Source: Myrica gale (lineage: Eukaryota; Streptophyta; Magnoliopsida; Fagales; Myricaceae). From it: DNA of 64,000 bases. This document shows positions 1-13,492 of this stretch, one piece after another. The translations under genes were made by a program, and so were the position numbers. Numbering within the stretch: position 1 is the stretch's first letter; each line of letters opens with the position of its first letter. The stretch is from NCBI GenBank assembly GCA_963930655.1, contig OZ005608.1, positions 24,763,271 to 24,827,270 on the forward strand. Reading direction: 5' to 3'. The notes beneath the pieces were generated by a model, which was not told the DNA's origin, made no database searches, and was given only the letters and a program-made list of their open reading frames with translations.

Positions 1-52
1 AGAATTTATGATTCATTCCTTAGTCTCTCGGACATTTAGGAAAGGGTGATGA

Positions 53-3000
53 TTAGCGTGTCTGAAAAAATACCCACCAAAGAAAAAAGGTCAGTTGACA
101 ATCAAATTCAAAATTTGGGACAAGTTTAATGATAACCAACATGAATAAAACTATCCAAAGTTATATACACTAAGACAGCACTGCAGTAAACTCTTGGCCA
201 AATTGTAATGTTCCCCAGTTTCTTCTTATTTCAGGAAAGGTTTCGAATTCAAAACAGGAAAGGTTTCGAATTCAAAATAAATATTATGTAAAAATTCCAA
301 GAAAAGAAACTTACCTTTTTTAAATATTTCTTTTGGAGTTTCATTGCCCCAGAGCACGCTTTTTTGGCATCTAGGTTTCCGGTTATGTCGTTCAATATCT
401 GGAAAAATTATAAACAAAAGAAGAGGATGAGAAAATTATTGAGAATGTGACAGGCAAAGTGATAAAGCAACATATAATGTATGAAATATGCTTCATCAGA
501 AGGCGGAAATCCATGGCAACCGGTACTTTAAAGAGTGCAAGAGAAGGTGGAAATCCTTTCTGCTCCTCTTTTCGAAGAAAATAATATTAGTCAAGGTCAG
601 TAGGTGAATTTTACTGCTGCACATCTCTAATCCTACGAAATGCTTGTCTTTTTGGTGCTGGAGAGAGGGGGGGCACAACAAGGAAGGAAGGGGGAGACAT
701 TTAAGCAACATTGAACCTATGACCAATGCCAATCCTGTCCATTCCTTACCACCAGAATTAACACCCGCATTTTTACTATCTCCTCACTTGTGTTCTCCAC
801 TTATTTAGTAGAGTATCCATCTAAAAATCATCAGAATAATGGAGCATTTCAAAGCATTGCAAGTAATCAACTCATCAAGCTAACCTTGACAACATCATCA
901 AGGCCCCGAGCCTCTTGCAGGAGCTTTGAGCTCTTATCTTTTAAGACACTAGCAACAAGGAAAACAGAGATGGGGAGGGGGCCTTCTGGATTATTTGCTC
1001 CGTTTTTCATATTTTCCCTTTCGTACTTTCCACAGTGACGTGTTGACTTTGCTTTTCCTTTAGATCCCTCAGATTTTTCACTAGCTGAATCGGGCTCTTC
1101 ATACATAGAGAACAAGTCAGGGTCGTATTCCAGGGCCCACATCATCTGTTAAAAGCTCAAACAACAAGAAAATACCTATTAAAAGCATTAGAGACAAGTC
1201 CAACGTGCAATCATACCATGAAGTACAGACTCTAAGAATATAACAGTAACCTTAATGCGCAACAACTATCATAGACGCATGCATAGACACAGGCAGGAAA
1301 ATGAGCAAAATAGCAAAAAAAAAAAAAACGTGGAAGAACAAAAGCACAATAAAGCATCTTCATATGCATGCTCAAGGCCAATGGATTAATGCAGTATGAA
1401 ACACCCTTAAGGTACAAGATTTCCTTAATCAATCCCTTCTGCATCAGTTAGTTGGCTTCCCAACTTGGAGGACCAAGTGAACAGAAAATTACTGATGAGG
1501 CATTTCTTAGAGCCTTTGAAATGAGCAATCTTAATTTAGTGTCAGTTGTCATTCTTGGAACTTATGTAAGAGGTCCCAGGTTGAGAAAAAAACAATCTTA
1601 ATCTACCACCACCATGTTAGTGCTGATGATAGCAATCTCATAAATTAGCTGCACAAATCCTATGGATATCCATGCTCAGAACCGAAGTGAAAAGGACTCC
1701 TTGAACGGATAAACAAAGTCAAAAGACACCTTTCTATCATTCTTCTTTTAAAGAAAAGCATAAAGAGACCAATACCAGTGGCTTCAGCCTCTGTACATGT
1801 TCCTGGTTTCTTCTTTACTAAATCATCACATATGTAAGCCTAAATCGCATTCCATGAATTATACAAAGATGGGGACAGAGATGGTAAACGTCATATCTAC
1901 CAATCATCTTGTGGTACTTTATAAGTTATTGCATTTTATTTTAACCTACAGATCACGCCAACTCACTGCACTTAAAACATTTAGAAGTTTTAGTTATACC
2001 CTAGGTTTAGGTGAAGGGCAAGTCTTTGCTGAAATACATGTGCAATATTTCCGTAGCAATTACCTTTTCCTAGGAAAAGGTTAGGGCAACATCATGTTAA
2101 TTTTCTCAACATTTGATTTGACAAGACCAAAATCATCAATAAACAATTATTTATAAATTAGATTCACAGAACAACAAAGAACATGAGGAAGGGGAGAACC
2201 CCTTTGTATCCTCAATAAATTCCATAAAGAAAAAATGAGAAAGATAGAATGGAAGTTGAACCCTACCTCCCAAAGATACAATGAGTCGCAAAAAGAGAAT
2301 TCTCTACGGAACAGAACCATGAGCATCCGAAAAGCAAATAGATAATTACCACCACCAAGTGTCTCTGTGCTCCAAGATATAAAAACAGGTTTTGCTGTTA
2401 CATACTTTTCTTGAGAATTAAATCAAGGGATGTGAAAGAAAATAGAAATATATAATGATTTATCACAAGACAAAATAATTTCAACTGTTGATAAAAAGGT
2501 ACAGTAACAACTAGCCTGATTGTTTTCTAGGCGACACATTCTACACTAACCATTGTTGATAGTGAATCATGCTTTGCTATATGGCCCTCGTAGCTGAGGA
2601 CTGAATGTACACTAATAGAACAAGGAAAATCTTCATAATTGATTTAAAAGCATACTGATGTTTGAGTTGCTCTGTCGGTGCAGACTATTAATTCAAAAAA
2701 GATGCTTAGGTACACACTGTCTTTCTCCCTCATCCTTGATCCGTATTATATGGTAGTAAGAGATATCTTCAAAATGAATGACTTCAAAGTTTTGAATTTT
2801 TTCGGGTATCTAGGAGGAGCATATTGGTGATGCTGTTACAGATATGCTTCTTTCTTTCCATCTAAGAGAACTAAAATTGATTCTTATGCAATCTTTACCA
2901 CCAGCCATACAGGTCAGCCTTGTAATTTGAAACATTTGAGATGCCCCCATTACTAACTCGACAAAAGATAAAGCCATTGAGAGTTTCCTAATGCTCCTCT

Positions 3001-6000
3001 CTTTGTTCTCTAAATAGACTTCCCAATTTCAATATTCGTGTGACCTTCTCTAGGTCTGGCTTTCAAGTGAGAGAACCATGTTCCTTCCTTTTCATTGCAC
3101 TTTGGGTTTGATGGGTTGTGCCAAAGAAGGTGGAAGAAGTGCTCTTTAGTTGGCAAGGTCTCTTTGACCTTCATGAAAATAGCATAATTTGGAATGCTTG
3201 ATTGCTTGTCCTCTTTCCCACGTATGGACACCACAGAGAGAAAGGAAAAATTGTAGTTTGGTGGCTTTAGAAAAGTTAATGGCGAGAATGAATCTCTTTT
3301 CTTGAACACGGTACCAGTAGTTTGCTGTAACTGGAGGGCTTTCTAGTCCTTTTCTAATTTGTAAATATTAGATCTTATATGCAGTGATTTTTAGCTAAGT
3401 TGTCTAGAATAGACCCAGAAGACTGCCCTCTCAATTCGACAGTTCTTTATTAGTGGAAAAATCTCACGATATTTTTGCAACTGCTCTTGAATAGTGATTT
3501 TCAGACTTATGTTTGGTAGCAGACCCCATAGCTCAATGGTCAAGAATGCTTTCACCAGTCTGTTGTTACCCACATCTTTTACCAATAACAAGGGTGAGTT
3601 AAAAATACATAACGCTACATCTTCGGTAATGTTGACAGGGAAAAAGCGTTTCTAGCTTTACTATGAGAAATTTATGTGCTAACTGTTTTCAATTGGAGAA
3701 GTATTGTAAGCTAACTAATGAGAACACACATTGTTAAGGAAGTACCTAAGTGCTGATGAAGTTTTGGATCAATAACTTGAGTTATTGCAGCCAAATTGCT
3801 AAGTTGTGCCTCCACCCCAACTGAGCTATCGGTGCATCTGAAATTTCCTCGCTAAAGAGTTTCAAATCAGAACACACACCATAAGGAAATGGAATTAATC
3901 CTAGAAATAAAAAAGTGTAGTAACAAAAATGAAAGCTCTTCAAGATCAATATAGAACAAATCACATACGATGGCACAGAGACTGGTTTCTTGTAAACTGA
4001 AAAGAAAATAAGTGTGCGCACCTATCTAGATGCAAATTCTGAAACGGGAAAATTTTGAAAAACCTTAAGATTAATACCAACGATTGGACTAAAATATAGC
4101 TCATTATCTTCAATTTACATATTTTTCCATTCTTTGACATCGGATGGTTTAACATACAATATTTTCCTTCTATAAAAAGTTTTGTCCTACTGGATTGGAT
4201 AGATCAAATCCTTTCCTCTCATAGTTTTTGAAGAGAGATAAACTAATGCGAAACCTTGGTTAGGATGCATGAGATAGAAGCAGTCAAAAAAGAATATATA
4301 ATATACTTGGCAAACTTTTAGTTCTCTGATTTTTAACATCATTGTAAGCTATGGTGTAGCATGATGCTATACTTAAGTAAATTCAAAATGAGAGAGTAAA
4401 GTTGGAGTTGCCCACCGTATATAGGCACTGAAAAAAACTCTATAGAATACATGCAATGTCAAGTTCAAGTGATAATCACTAGGATACACTCCAACGAAAT
4501 AATGGAGCAAAGATAAACATTTCAAGATATCAAAGGAAGCATATATTATAAACGCATCCTATCCTTGTACAAACATCCTCTTTAAAGCCCTGTAAAGAAA
4601 AGCAATTACAAGATCCATCCAAGCAGTATAAATTTGATATTATCCTAAGAAGATAACAAAATATTGTATGTCACCAAAAACCAGCAGGAGATAACTAATA
4701 ATAAGGTACTTATTAACGGTAACCAAGTATACTAATTAAAACTGATATCATGACCTACAAAATAGTCTATGGAACAAAATAAGTACCAATCTGCGCATCA
4801 ACCGTTCAAAGCACCAAAATGCATCTGCTTCATCTTCAAGAAGGATTATCATGGGGGAGCAGAGATCACTCATTCCTGCTCAGCATTGTAGTAAAGTTTA
4901 CGTGAGGAACTGACAACTTTTTGTCTTAGGGTACATAAGAAACGATAATTGTCAACTCTTGCTATGCATGGAAATAAGGTTAGTGAGAAAAATCTCAATG
5001 GAACAAATATTGGTATAAGAATGCTAGACACATACATCATATATCAAATAATCTACGATACAATTGTTTGCCACTTCATTTTTTAATTAATGTTAAAAAC
5101 AAGCAAACAACAATTATGAGAACACTGTAAAAAATAAGACCAACAAGCTAGCTTAGCCATAAACCATAACAAGATATGTTTGAGGGATGGAGAAGGCTGC
5201 CTCTCTTATAGGCCAAAATGGGACATTAATGAACACAAAAATAGGGGGAAAGCTCACAAAGTTAATTTCTAGATATTTATACATTCTAAACTGAATAGAG
5301 GACGCCTGGTGTGTGTCCCTATCTGTTACCCTCAAGTTGGATGCTTAACTTGTAACTTAAGAATGTGATACACATTATCCCCATCTGATCTTTTCTCTCT
5401 TTTCTGTTGCAAAGCTCATCCTACCCAAACCATAACAAATTAATCTACAGACTACAAGTTGATGCGGAATATAGTGGAGAAATAGGAATTAGATAGAAAG
5501 CTCAAGAAAGAATAGGGAAGAAGAGAAGAAATAAGCCAAGGAAAAGGGGAAAACACACTTTGAATGCAAGAGGCAGCAGCCAATAAACTTTATTATCTCA
5601 GTCTAATTGATTTAAGGTTCTCACCAACCTTAAATAGAGAACAAAGGTCATAAGCAAACCCTAAAAGCCCATGGGCCAAAACTTAATAAAGCATAATAAC
5701 TCCTAGTCTATTAAAATATAAATCACAACTAAATACTAAAAACAAGTAAATTAAATGAATATCCCCATTAACTCCCCCCAAGTGGGAAAAACTCGACCCT
5801 GTCGAGTAAAACAAAACAAGACGAAATCATAACTCTCAAGTACCCAACCACAAACTAAGTGGTTGTGCGGTCTTCTTCTTCGCACGCTCATAGACTCGTA
5901 TCAGTGGAGGTCTGAATCGAGTGTCCCCGGGGTGAGAAGAACTCGACTCTGGCGAGAGAAGATCCTGATGACTTCTGTAAAGCTCCAACATGTCGGGATC

Positions 6001-9000
6001 AAGTTGTTGAAGAATATCTCGAGTAACCCAAGTGCATTCAGAATCCGGTTTATTTACCTAGCGAACAAGGAAACGCTGAACCGCTCCATCTGTAGTGAAC
6101 ACAACCTGCTCATCTAGAATAGCATCAATTTTATCTACGAGTGCAGAAAGAGAAGGTAATGGTGCAGGGGTAGGAATAAGCTCAGGGTTAGGCGTAGTTG
6201 TGTCAAGAAAAAGGATCATCTGGGAAGCTGGGAGGGCCTTTGTAAGCAACTAAGTCCTCAACATTGAAAGTATGATGAAAACCAAAGTGAGATGGAATAT
6301 CAATGACATATGCATTAGGTCCAACCTGCTTCAAAATTTTAAAAGGACCAGCACTAAGAGCCTGCAATTTGGAAGCGAGTCCAGAAGGACGTCGTTCCGG
6401 TCGAATTCGGATCATGACATAATCCCCAATATTAAATGTAACATGTCTTTTATGTAAGTCAGCTCGAAGTTTATATGATGCATTACTTGCTTCTAGACGT
6501 TTATTGATCTCAAGATGCAAGTCATGAAGATGATGCGCAAATGATTCAGCAGTCATAGATACACTAGTATAGGGAGACATGGGAATAAGGTCTAAAGGTT
6601 TCCTAGGCTTATAACCATGCACAACTTCAAAGGGACTCACACCGATAGATCGATTCACAGAATTGTTATAAGCAAACTGAGCAGTAGGGAGGATCAAGTC
6701 CCAATTCCTAAGGTTTTCCTGGACTAGGCATCTCAATAAGTTGCCTAGACTACGATTGACAACTTCGGTTTGGCCATCTGTTTGTGGATGATATGCAGTG
6801 GAGAATTTCAGTTTAGTGCCAACCATATGCCAGAGAGTCCTCCAAAAGTGACCAGTGAAACGAACATCGCGATCAGACACAATAGTTTTAGGAAGACCAT
6901 ACAACTTAACAATTTCATCAAAATACAACCTAGCAACCTTAGAGGCATCAGAAGTCTTACTGCAAGGAATGAAGTGAGCCATTTTAGAAAAACGATCCAC
7001 AACAACAAAAACAGAGTCATGCCTCTTAGGGGTACGCGAAAGTCCTAAAACAAAGTCCATACTCACATCTTGTCAAGGACAACTAGGGACAGGGAGAGGC
7101 GTGTAGAGACCGGTATTCTGTTTCTTATGCTTGGCAAGCTGACAGGTTCTACAAGTGCTAACTATCTTAGCAACATCCCTCTTCAAACTAGGCCAATAAA
7201 ATTGGTCTTCAACTTCCTCTATAGTCTTATTACGCCCGAAATGTCCAGAAAGACCTCTGGCGTGAACCTCCCACACTATAAAATCCCTCACTGAAGTCCT
7301 AGGAATACAAAGCTGATTGCCCCAAAAAAGGTAGTCATCCTGAAGACGAAACCCAATAGTAGGATCAGATTGACCACTTAGTAAAGCTAGATAAAGTTCC
7401 CTAAAATCAGCCAATAAACTTTATTATCTCAGTCTAATTGATTTAAGGTTCTCACCAACCTTAAATAGAGAACAAAGGTCATAAGCAAACCCTAAAAGCC
7501 CATGGGCCAAAACTTAATAAAGCATAATAACTCCTAGTCTATTAAAATATAAATCACAACTAAATACTAAAAACAAGTAAATTAAATGAATGTCCCCATT
7601 ACAAGTCATTATTGATAAGTTAACAACTCAGTAGCAAAGCCAGTGAAAATGGAGATCTGGATATACAATCGATTAAGCAGATATCCAACCTACCAATGAC
7701 AGTTATCATTTTAGCAAACCCTTAATAAGTCTTCAAACGTTTGTTTGAATCACCCACCTTGACAATAGCCGACATCAGAATCCATCCAGGCATAAACAGC
7801 AAGAATATCCCAAAGTTTTGATAAGTTTTCTTGCTTCTCGTAAAACACCAAGGTACGGTCAGTCCGAACCACATCAAGACCTGAAGTTGATATTAAGCCA
7901 ACAAGAAAAAGGTCATCTACTAAATAAATTTTAAGTACAACTATGCAATTATGACTAACAAAAATAAAGTGGGATTGACAATTCACCCCAGACAATAGAC
8001 CAATACTTCAACCTCAAACAAGTGAAAACTAATGGTTTCAAACGGAACAGAGTGCCTCAAACTAGGTGATTTATGAGATATCTTGGACAGCATTTTTAAT
8101 TTCTTTGCCAAGTTACAGCACCAACCACAAAGAAAATCAAGCCAAAAGCTTGCTGATTAAACCAAATTACCAAGTCCATACAAAAAGATTGAACCATAAT
8201 ATGTAATACATAACCACTACTCCATCCGTCTTGTATTGAGTACCACTTTGACAATATGTAGCTTTCGTTCTCAAGGGACATACATTACACGACATGCCAC
8301 ATTGGCAAAAGATAAAACTCATTATGGGACAAAGGAAGTAACAAAAAGTGATTATAACAGAAGTAATTGAAACAACTCAAAGAACCCAGGATCAAAATGC
8401 AAAGATGTATTTACAGAAATTGACATTTAATTTTTTTTCTAAAAATAAGCAAGAGAGACAGACAGAGGGAGAGAGATGAGCATACAAGATTCCAGGCTCA
8501 GGGACTTATGCTGAATCAAGTTTACATAGAAGGTATTTTGTGAAACATTGTGATAAGGTATCTAATGCGTGTTAAACATCTGTGGGTAAGCCCAGATGCA
8601 TGCATCTAATACGTGCTCATCACCAAGCGCAAGGTATCATAATAAAGTGCGATACAATAAGTACTTTCCAAGCTAAGTCAATGATGAAATACAAGGGGTA
8701 AAAGTCGAGTCTTACCCACAGAAAAAAAAGGAAGCTTTCTAAATAAAAGATGCCACCAACCTATTTGATGGAGAGTAAGCATCCACTGAATTACTTTCTT
8801 ATCATTCGTTGTTTCCAAACCACTTGCTGTGCTTGTGGCTTTAATGTCAACCCCTCCATTGTCTTGAGAAGGTAAAGCTTGTCCCTTGTCTGGATATGAT
8901 TCTAGAAGTACTAATGGCTCTTGGATGGGCTGACCATCCTCATTGATAACAGGTGCTGTTATAAATCTACCACTTCCAACAACAGGAAACATTTGGCGGC

Positions 9001-11820
9001 ACTCTTCCTTCCACCGAGCATATTGCATCCTGAAGGAGTAGACAAGAGATATATACTTTACTTTTTATAGTCTCCAAATAGCAGATAATGAACTAAATCT
9101 AATCTCTGCAACAGTAGAATTATAGTCAATCTGAAAATAACAGATCTCAACAAGTTAGAACAAGGGCTCCCAATGCTGTAGTGGTAACATTGAATGTTAA
9201 TTATTTTTTCACTGGGACATTAATAATCAACTCACTGCAATGTTGTCACTTTAAATCGATTGTTCAGGGAGAAGATAGTTTATTTCAGACATAAAGTGGT
9301 CGATATCCTCCTAAACCTAAAGGACAGGAGAACATATTGGCTATATAGCACATAACATGTGAGGATAATTAACTGGAGCAAAAAAAGAACCAAGCATGAT
9401 CAGTCATCTGAACCCCTCAAGTAGCAACACAACCCAATCTCTTCTGAACTCTTTCCCATTATTTCCCTAGGTGCTCTCGCCCCACAATTCTTGACATACC
9501 TTGAATTTTGTATTTCGTGATGAAGGAACAACATACTACCTTCGACGTTGTCGTATCTGGTCTCGTTCATCAAATGTACTCTCAGGATCATAACAACCAA
9601 GTAGAAACTCCCATACTTCTCCTCTAATTGATGGATGTATCCCCTAATTTGGAAAATAAATGAAAGAATCTTAACAAGTATCGCCGCTAACAGGTTGGTT
9701 TCCCTCATATAAAAAAATCCAATAAGGATGACACAAAAATGTAAATATCTCCAAACTTAAGGAATAGAGTAGATTCCAGTGTAATTGAGTGCAAAACACA
9801 AATTTCATATTCTACAAAGTGATTGTGCTCAGTATTCATTATTGATTTATAAAAGACATAATTAGCAGATCTTTTGCTTATCAAAGATGAAAAAAGTGAC
9901 ACACAAGTTTTAGCCACAATAGATGATAGGGATATAATAGTTAATAACATAGTAAAGCATATATAGGTGATTTATTTTTTTGATAAATAAATTGGCAGAG
10001 TATGGTCAAGCTAAAGTTATCAAACAACTAAACCACTTTGTTTAGAGCTGCCAGAAGAGGAAAAGGGAGAAACAAAATCAACTAGACCTGGTACATGAGG
10101 AATTCATACGTGATGAAAATCACATCAAATATGTACTTGGAGTAAATGTTGGAAATTCTAGTGTCAAGGCAATCATATGATAATGTTGTCTAGACAAGAT
10201 CGTTGAGACAATCAAGTTGAAAGATGGGAAAATGTCAATAAATACTATGTTACAATTTATTAGGTTATCTGACATTTTTATGGAACATTTCTAAACATTG
10301 TGCTCTTTGTTGTTGCTAACTTTTGCTCCCATCTTGATAAGAATGAAATTTGCATATTCATTTTGTTCCTGTAACTTCTTTTGTACATCTGATGAATGAC
10401 TAAAAGTGACACAGCAGTAGAATACAACATGCTAAATACTACTGAAAGTCTTTAAGATCCAAAAATAAGCACATGTTCATATTATTGCACCATAATCTTT
10501 GGATCATATGGCCTCTCCTCCATAAGGGACTACATTATAAGAAAGTGACTGTTTTGTAGGAGTCTGTTACTCGTGTTTACCCTTCAGAATTCAAAGAAAA
10601 AAGAAAAAAGAGAAAGCGGAAGTAACTTATCGATCAAATACAGACTGATTAATTCTCCATGTCAACATTATCCAGTTATAAGGACAGAGATTTGCATGGT
10701 TTCCCAAACTATAGATATCTAATGTATCAAGAACAATAGCTATACTATGATGCAAATAGATTTCATGCTATAACAATAGACTTTACCATACTTTTTGGCA
10801 GGTTGCCAACTATGAAGAGGGACTTACCCCACGATAGATTCGACTTAGGGTCTTGCCTATATTCAGATACCCATCTGGAGTGAATGCAGCATGCCATTTC
10901 CTTGCACTTAGAGTTTTACCTGCCTGCATTAGCAGATTAAAAGTAGAAGGCTGAATGATAGAATCATAAACCAGAGAATGTATTTTGAACTGGAAATCTT
11001 GTTCTAATGCAATACTCACGGTCGGTTCATAAACATGGCTTCTCTGTTACACAAGACGTTCTTATAGCAGCAGGAAACACCATCAAAATTTTGATAAGGC
11101 GACAAAGATATAGCAGAGATACATCATTAGTTCTCCAATGCAATCCATAACGAAGTATCAAGAATGGCAAACTAATAAATGCGTATGACTAGTTCTAGTT
11201 TTTTTTTCGTTTGTTTTCATTTGTCATTTTCTTGTTTTGGGTTCCACTATTCAATACTTCGACTACCCTCTCATCTATAGGTTGCGCGAGAGAATTTTTC
11301 TATGTGTGGGTCCAAATTATGGGATTAAGTGTGAATGTCACGCAATTTGAACACTGGAATGATTATGTTTAGTCAGCCAGGGTCACATCTCAAAAACACC
11401 GTCACTACATCATTATCATAGACATCTTCCAACGAAGTATTTACAATCTTGGTTCTCGTTCGTGAATCTCCAGTATCGACAAAAGCATAAATTCCCACCA
11501 TAAACTAATCCACATTACAATATAATGCACGCACTCCTGAATCCAGATTAACATTTGCCCATAATCGTCATACACATATCAATACCATTCACAATAGGAT
11601 ACAGATTACCCAATACCACGATCTTCACGTCAAATTCATCCAAATTAAGACAATGAGAATCTAAAAGCAATTCAAAAGGGTATCTAAGAAGCCAGAAGTA
11701 TAAAAAAAAAATCACAAAGAACCTTCGGACCTTGATCTTGAAGCGGGTTTTTGGAACATCAGTGCATTCGGGCCGGACCTGGTAGAAAGAATCAGCAGGA
11801 GCTCCAGGGTCCTTCCACAT
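53..11820 (-). CDS. TBC-domain Rab GTPase-activating protein (Gyp7/TBC1D15-like), 11 exons
   Basis: Predicted GTPase-activating protein for Rab/Ypt GTPases in vesicle traffic. Coding exons on the minus strand, in order: 11731-11820, 10828-10923, 9540-9643, 8761-9029, 7758-7880, 4787-4875, 3746-3851, 2267-2364, 885-1145, 315-398, and a tentative last exon 53-61 (two codons plus TAA). All joins use GT-AG sites and the phases agree; the first ten exons give exactly 440 codons, close to what I expect for this plant family. The protein starts MWKDPGAPADSFYQ. The TBC domain shows the arginine-finger motif IxxDxxR as IGLDVVR across the exon 4/5 junction and the glutamine finger in GYCQGM across the exon 5/6 junction. 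Further family blocks are WCFERLMRRL, LFAFRMLMVLFRREF and MMWALEYDPDLF. The intron between 4875 and 7758 holds a Gypsy insertion but the splice sites are intact. The final exon is the least certain part. Confidence 0.9.
5460..5770 (-). repeat. Complete LTR (3' LTR) of the Gypsy element
   Basis: It is 311 bp and starts TGATGCGG on the plus strand directly after the target duplication CAAGT. It ends CCCCATTA beside a G-rich polypurine tract read on the minus strand. The last 194 bp recur at 7408-7601. Confidence 0.8.
5880..7414 (-). pseudogene. Ty3/Gypsy pol remnant: integrase and C-terminal chromodomain-like tail
   Basis: The remnant reads the integrase zinc-binding domain (HARGLSGHFGRNKT then CRTCQ, an HHCC pattern, about 7140-7290). 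The catalytic core follows from about 7066, with the AYHPQTDGQTEVVNR block typical of Ty3/Gypsy, and then the C-terminal region. A chromodomain-like tail (ILDEQVVFTTDG... then LDPDMLELY) runs to about 5900. Three lesions break it. A TGA at 7071-7073 sits where families have Trp before the SMDF block. A one-base length change in a T-run near 6210 shifts frame. A TAG at about 6058-6060 replaces Trp after RFLVR. Both stops are G-to-A type changes of TGG. It cannot make a functional polyprotein. Confidence 0.85.
7408..7601 (-). repeat. Truncated 5' LTR of the Gypsy element
   Basis: This 194-bp remnant is identical to 5577-5770 apart from one base. It is cut off where the deletion joins pol, and the outer side abuts the second CAAGT. 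Confidence 0.85.
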
Positions 11821-12516
11821 TTCCAGAATACCATAAACAGCAGAAACTCAAAAGCGCTCTTCTTGCGTTGGAAACGAAGATATCCCAAGCACCACCAACG
11901 CCCAGGAGCTGGAACCCCCACCTTGAAAAATCAACAAGATCCCAGAAAAGTTATCGTCCGAGACTCGAGAGAGGAAGGTTGAATGTACGGATCAGGAGCT
12001 GGTAAAGACCAAGCTCCGAACGACCAAGTAAACGCCAATAAACATTAAAATAAAGCGAGAATAACAAAAAGGTTGAATATTCCGTTTTTCTTGTTTTCTG
12101 TCTTTTATCTGTTTTTTTCTTTAATATGGAGTTTGTGAAGGCAGTTGCCAGTTGGTGGTGGTTCTGATCATGGACATTTTCATGCTGTATTACTCTGTCA
12201 AAGGAGGAGGGTTTGTGGTGTGGTTCCCACCTCTCAGACACCCACATCCACCAGTGGCCGTCTAATGCGTTAAGTTTGCGTTACTCCCGCTTCTCTTCTC
12301 TCTCTCTCTCCACAGAAAATATTCTCCCCGATTTTACCCATTTCTGAAAAAGAAAAACAATTCTATTATTTGCTTCCATTTGTTCTTCCCCTCAAGTTTT
12401 TCTTTCTCCCTAACGTTATTAATATTTTTTCTTTTCCTTTTTTTTCTGAGATTTTATCTTTATTATTATTTAAAAATAAATATAATATTAGTCTCTATAA
12501 TTTACTTCAAAATCAA

Positions 12517-12660
12517 ATAAGTCTTTAAATTTTAAAATACATAAAATTAATCCTTAAAATTTTAAATCATTCACATTTGAAGAGTCTCGGAACAACTAAA
12601 ACTATACTAAATATTAAATTTTATAAATTAATTTTATGTATTTTAAAATTTAAGAAACGG
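12517..12660. repeat. AT-rich imperfect inverted repeat
   Basis: Arms near 12517-12553 and 12626-12660 are reverse complements around the shared core TTAAATTTTAAAATACAT and can form a hairpin. It looks like a small MITE or foldback remnant. Flanking duplications were not resolved. The rest of 12250-12940 is AT-rich and pyrimidine-rich without a gene, and probably holds the promoter and leader of the minus-strand TBC gene. Confidence 0.5.
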
Positions 12661-12942
12661 TTGTATTTATCCTTATTATTTAATGAAGATTTTTTTTTCT
12701 GGAATTTGATTGGACGGTACCAAAGAGGATGGATCTCGCTTATCAGCTGACAGACAATTTGATTTCAGAGTGAAAGACAAAACGACGTCGTCAAACTTTG
12801 CTTTTTTGAGTCAAAAAGACTCAATGCCAATGGTGGTTGGGTTTTGGACCAGCAAATGGACCTATAAATTATGAGCAGATTTTCTACTTCCCGGCATGAG
12901 AAGAGAATGTCGTGTCAAGGCCATCTTATGAACATTAAAAGA

Positions 12943-13197
12943 GGCAAAAGTTATTGTGTGATTGAGGTTATTGTGTGAGTGTATGAGTGGACGGATGAGA
13001 TTAGAAGTTGAGAAATCTAATGGTTGAGAAAACGCCACGTCATTTAATGAACCCGACCTGCTAACCCGACCCGCAAAATCGACCCAGTTTCATTAAATGA
13101 TGTGGCATTTTTTCAGCCATTAGATTTCTCAACTTCTAATCTCACCCGTCCACTCACACACTCACACCATAACCTCACTCACACAATAACCATGGCC
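12943..13197. mobile_element. Mutator-like MITE, copy 1 (255 bp, 10-bp TSD)
   Basis: The element has long terminal inverted repeats: the left end GGCAAAAGTTATTGTGTGA and the reverse complement of the right end GGCCATGGTTATTGTGTGA stay similar for over 80 bp. It is flanked by a perfect 10-bp duplication CATTAAAAGA (12933-12942, 13198-13207). Long inverted repeats with a 9-10 bp duplication are the mark of Mutator-like elements. It has no coding capacity. Confidence 0.9.
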
Positions 13198-13228
13198 CAT
13201 TAAAAGATCCTGCCTAGTAGCTGTCAAG

Positions 13229-13483
13229 GGTAAAAGTTATTGTGTGATTGAGGTTATGATGTGAGTGTATGAGTGGACGGGTGAGATTAGAAGTTGAGAA
13301 ATCTAATGGCTGAAAAAACGCCACATCATTTAATGAACCCGACCCGCTAACCTGACCCGCAAAACCGACCCGGTATCATTAAATGATGTGACATTTTTTC
13401 AGCCATTAGATTTTTCAACTTCTAATCTCACCCGTCCACTCACACACTCACGCCATAACCTCACTCACACAATAACCATGGCC
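13229..13483. mobile_element. Mutator-like MITE, copy 2 (255 bp, 9-bp TSD)
   Basis: It has the same length as copy 1 and is nearly identical to it, but is flanked by its own duplication GCTGTCAAG (13220-13228, 13484-13492). It is therefore a second, independent insertion about 30 bp from the first, not a tandem duplication. Confidence 0.9.
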
Positions 13484-13492
13484 GCTGTCAAG

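Larger units (their letters stand above)
5460..7601 (-). mobile_element. Internally deleted Ty3/Gypsy LTR retrotransposon inside a TBC-gene intron
   Basis: The element lies in the same orientation as its host gene. It is flanked by the 5-bp target duplication CAAGT (5455-5459 and 7602-7606). The LTR at 5460-5770 is complete (311 bp). The other LTR survives only as 194 bp (7408-7601), which matches 5577-5770 with one difference (A/G near the end). Between them only the integrase end of pol remains. The deletion joins the middle of the upstream LTR straight to pol at the short shared sequence CAGCC, so the primer-binding site, gag, protease, reverse transcriptase and RNase H are gone. A purine-rich tract next to the complete LTR (around 5771-5790, read on the minus strand) fits a polypurine tract. 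The LTR ends do not follow a clean TG...CA pattern on the right side. Confidence 0.85.

Noticed and set aside
11951..12247. 98-codon minus-strand ORF upstream of the TBC gene
   Set aside because: It lies in the likely leader and promoter region. The gene's start at 11820 is fixed by family resemblance, and this reading matches nothing.
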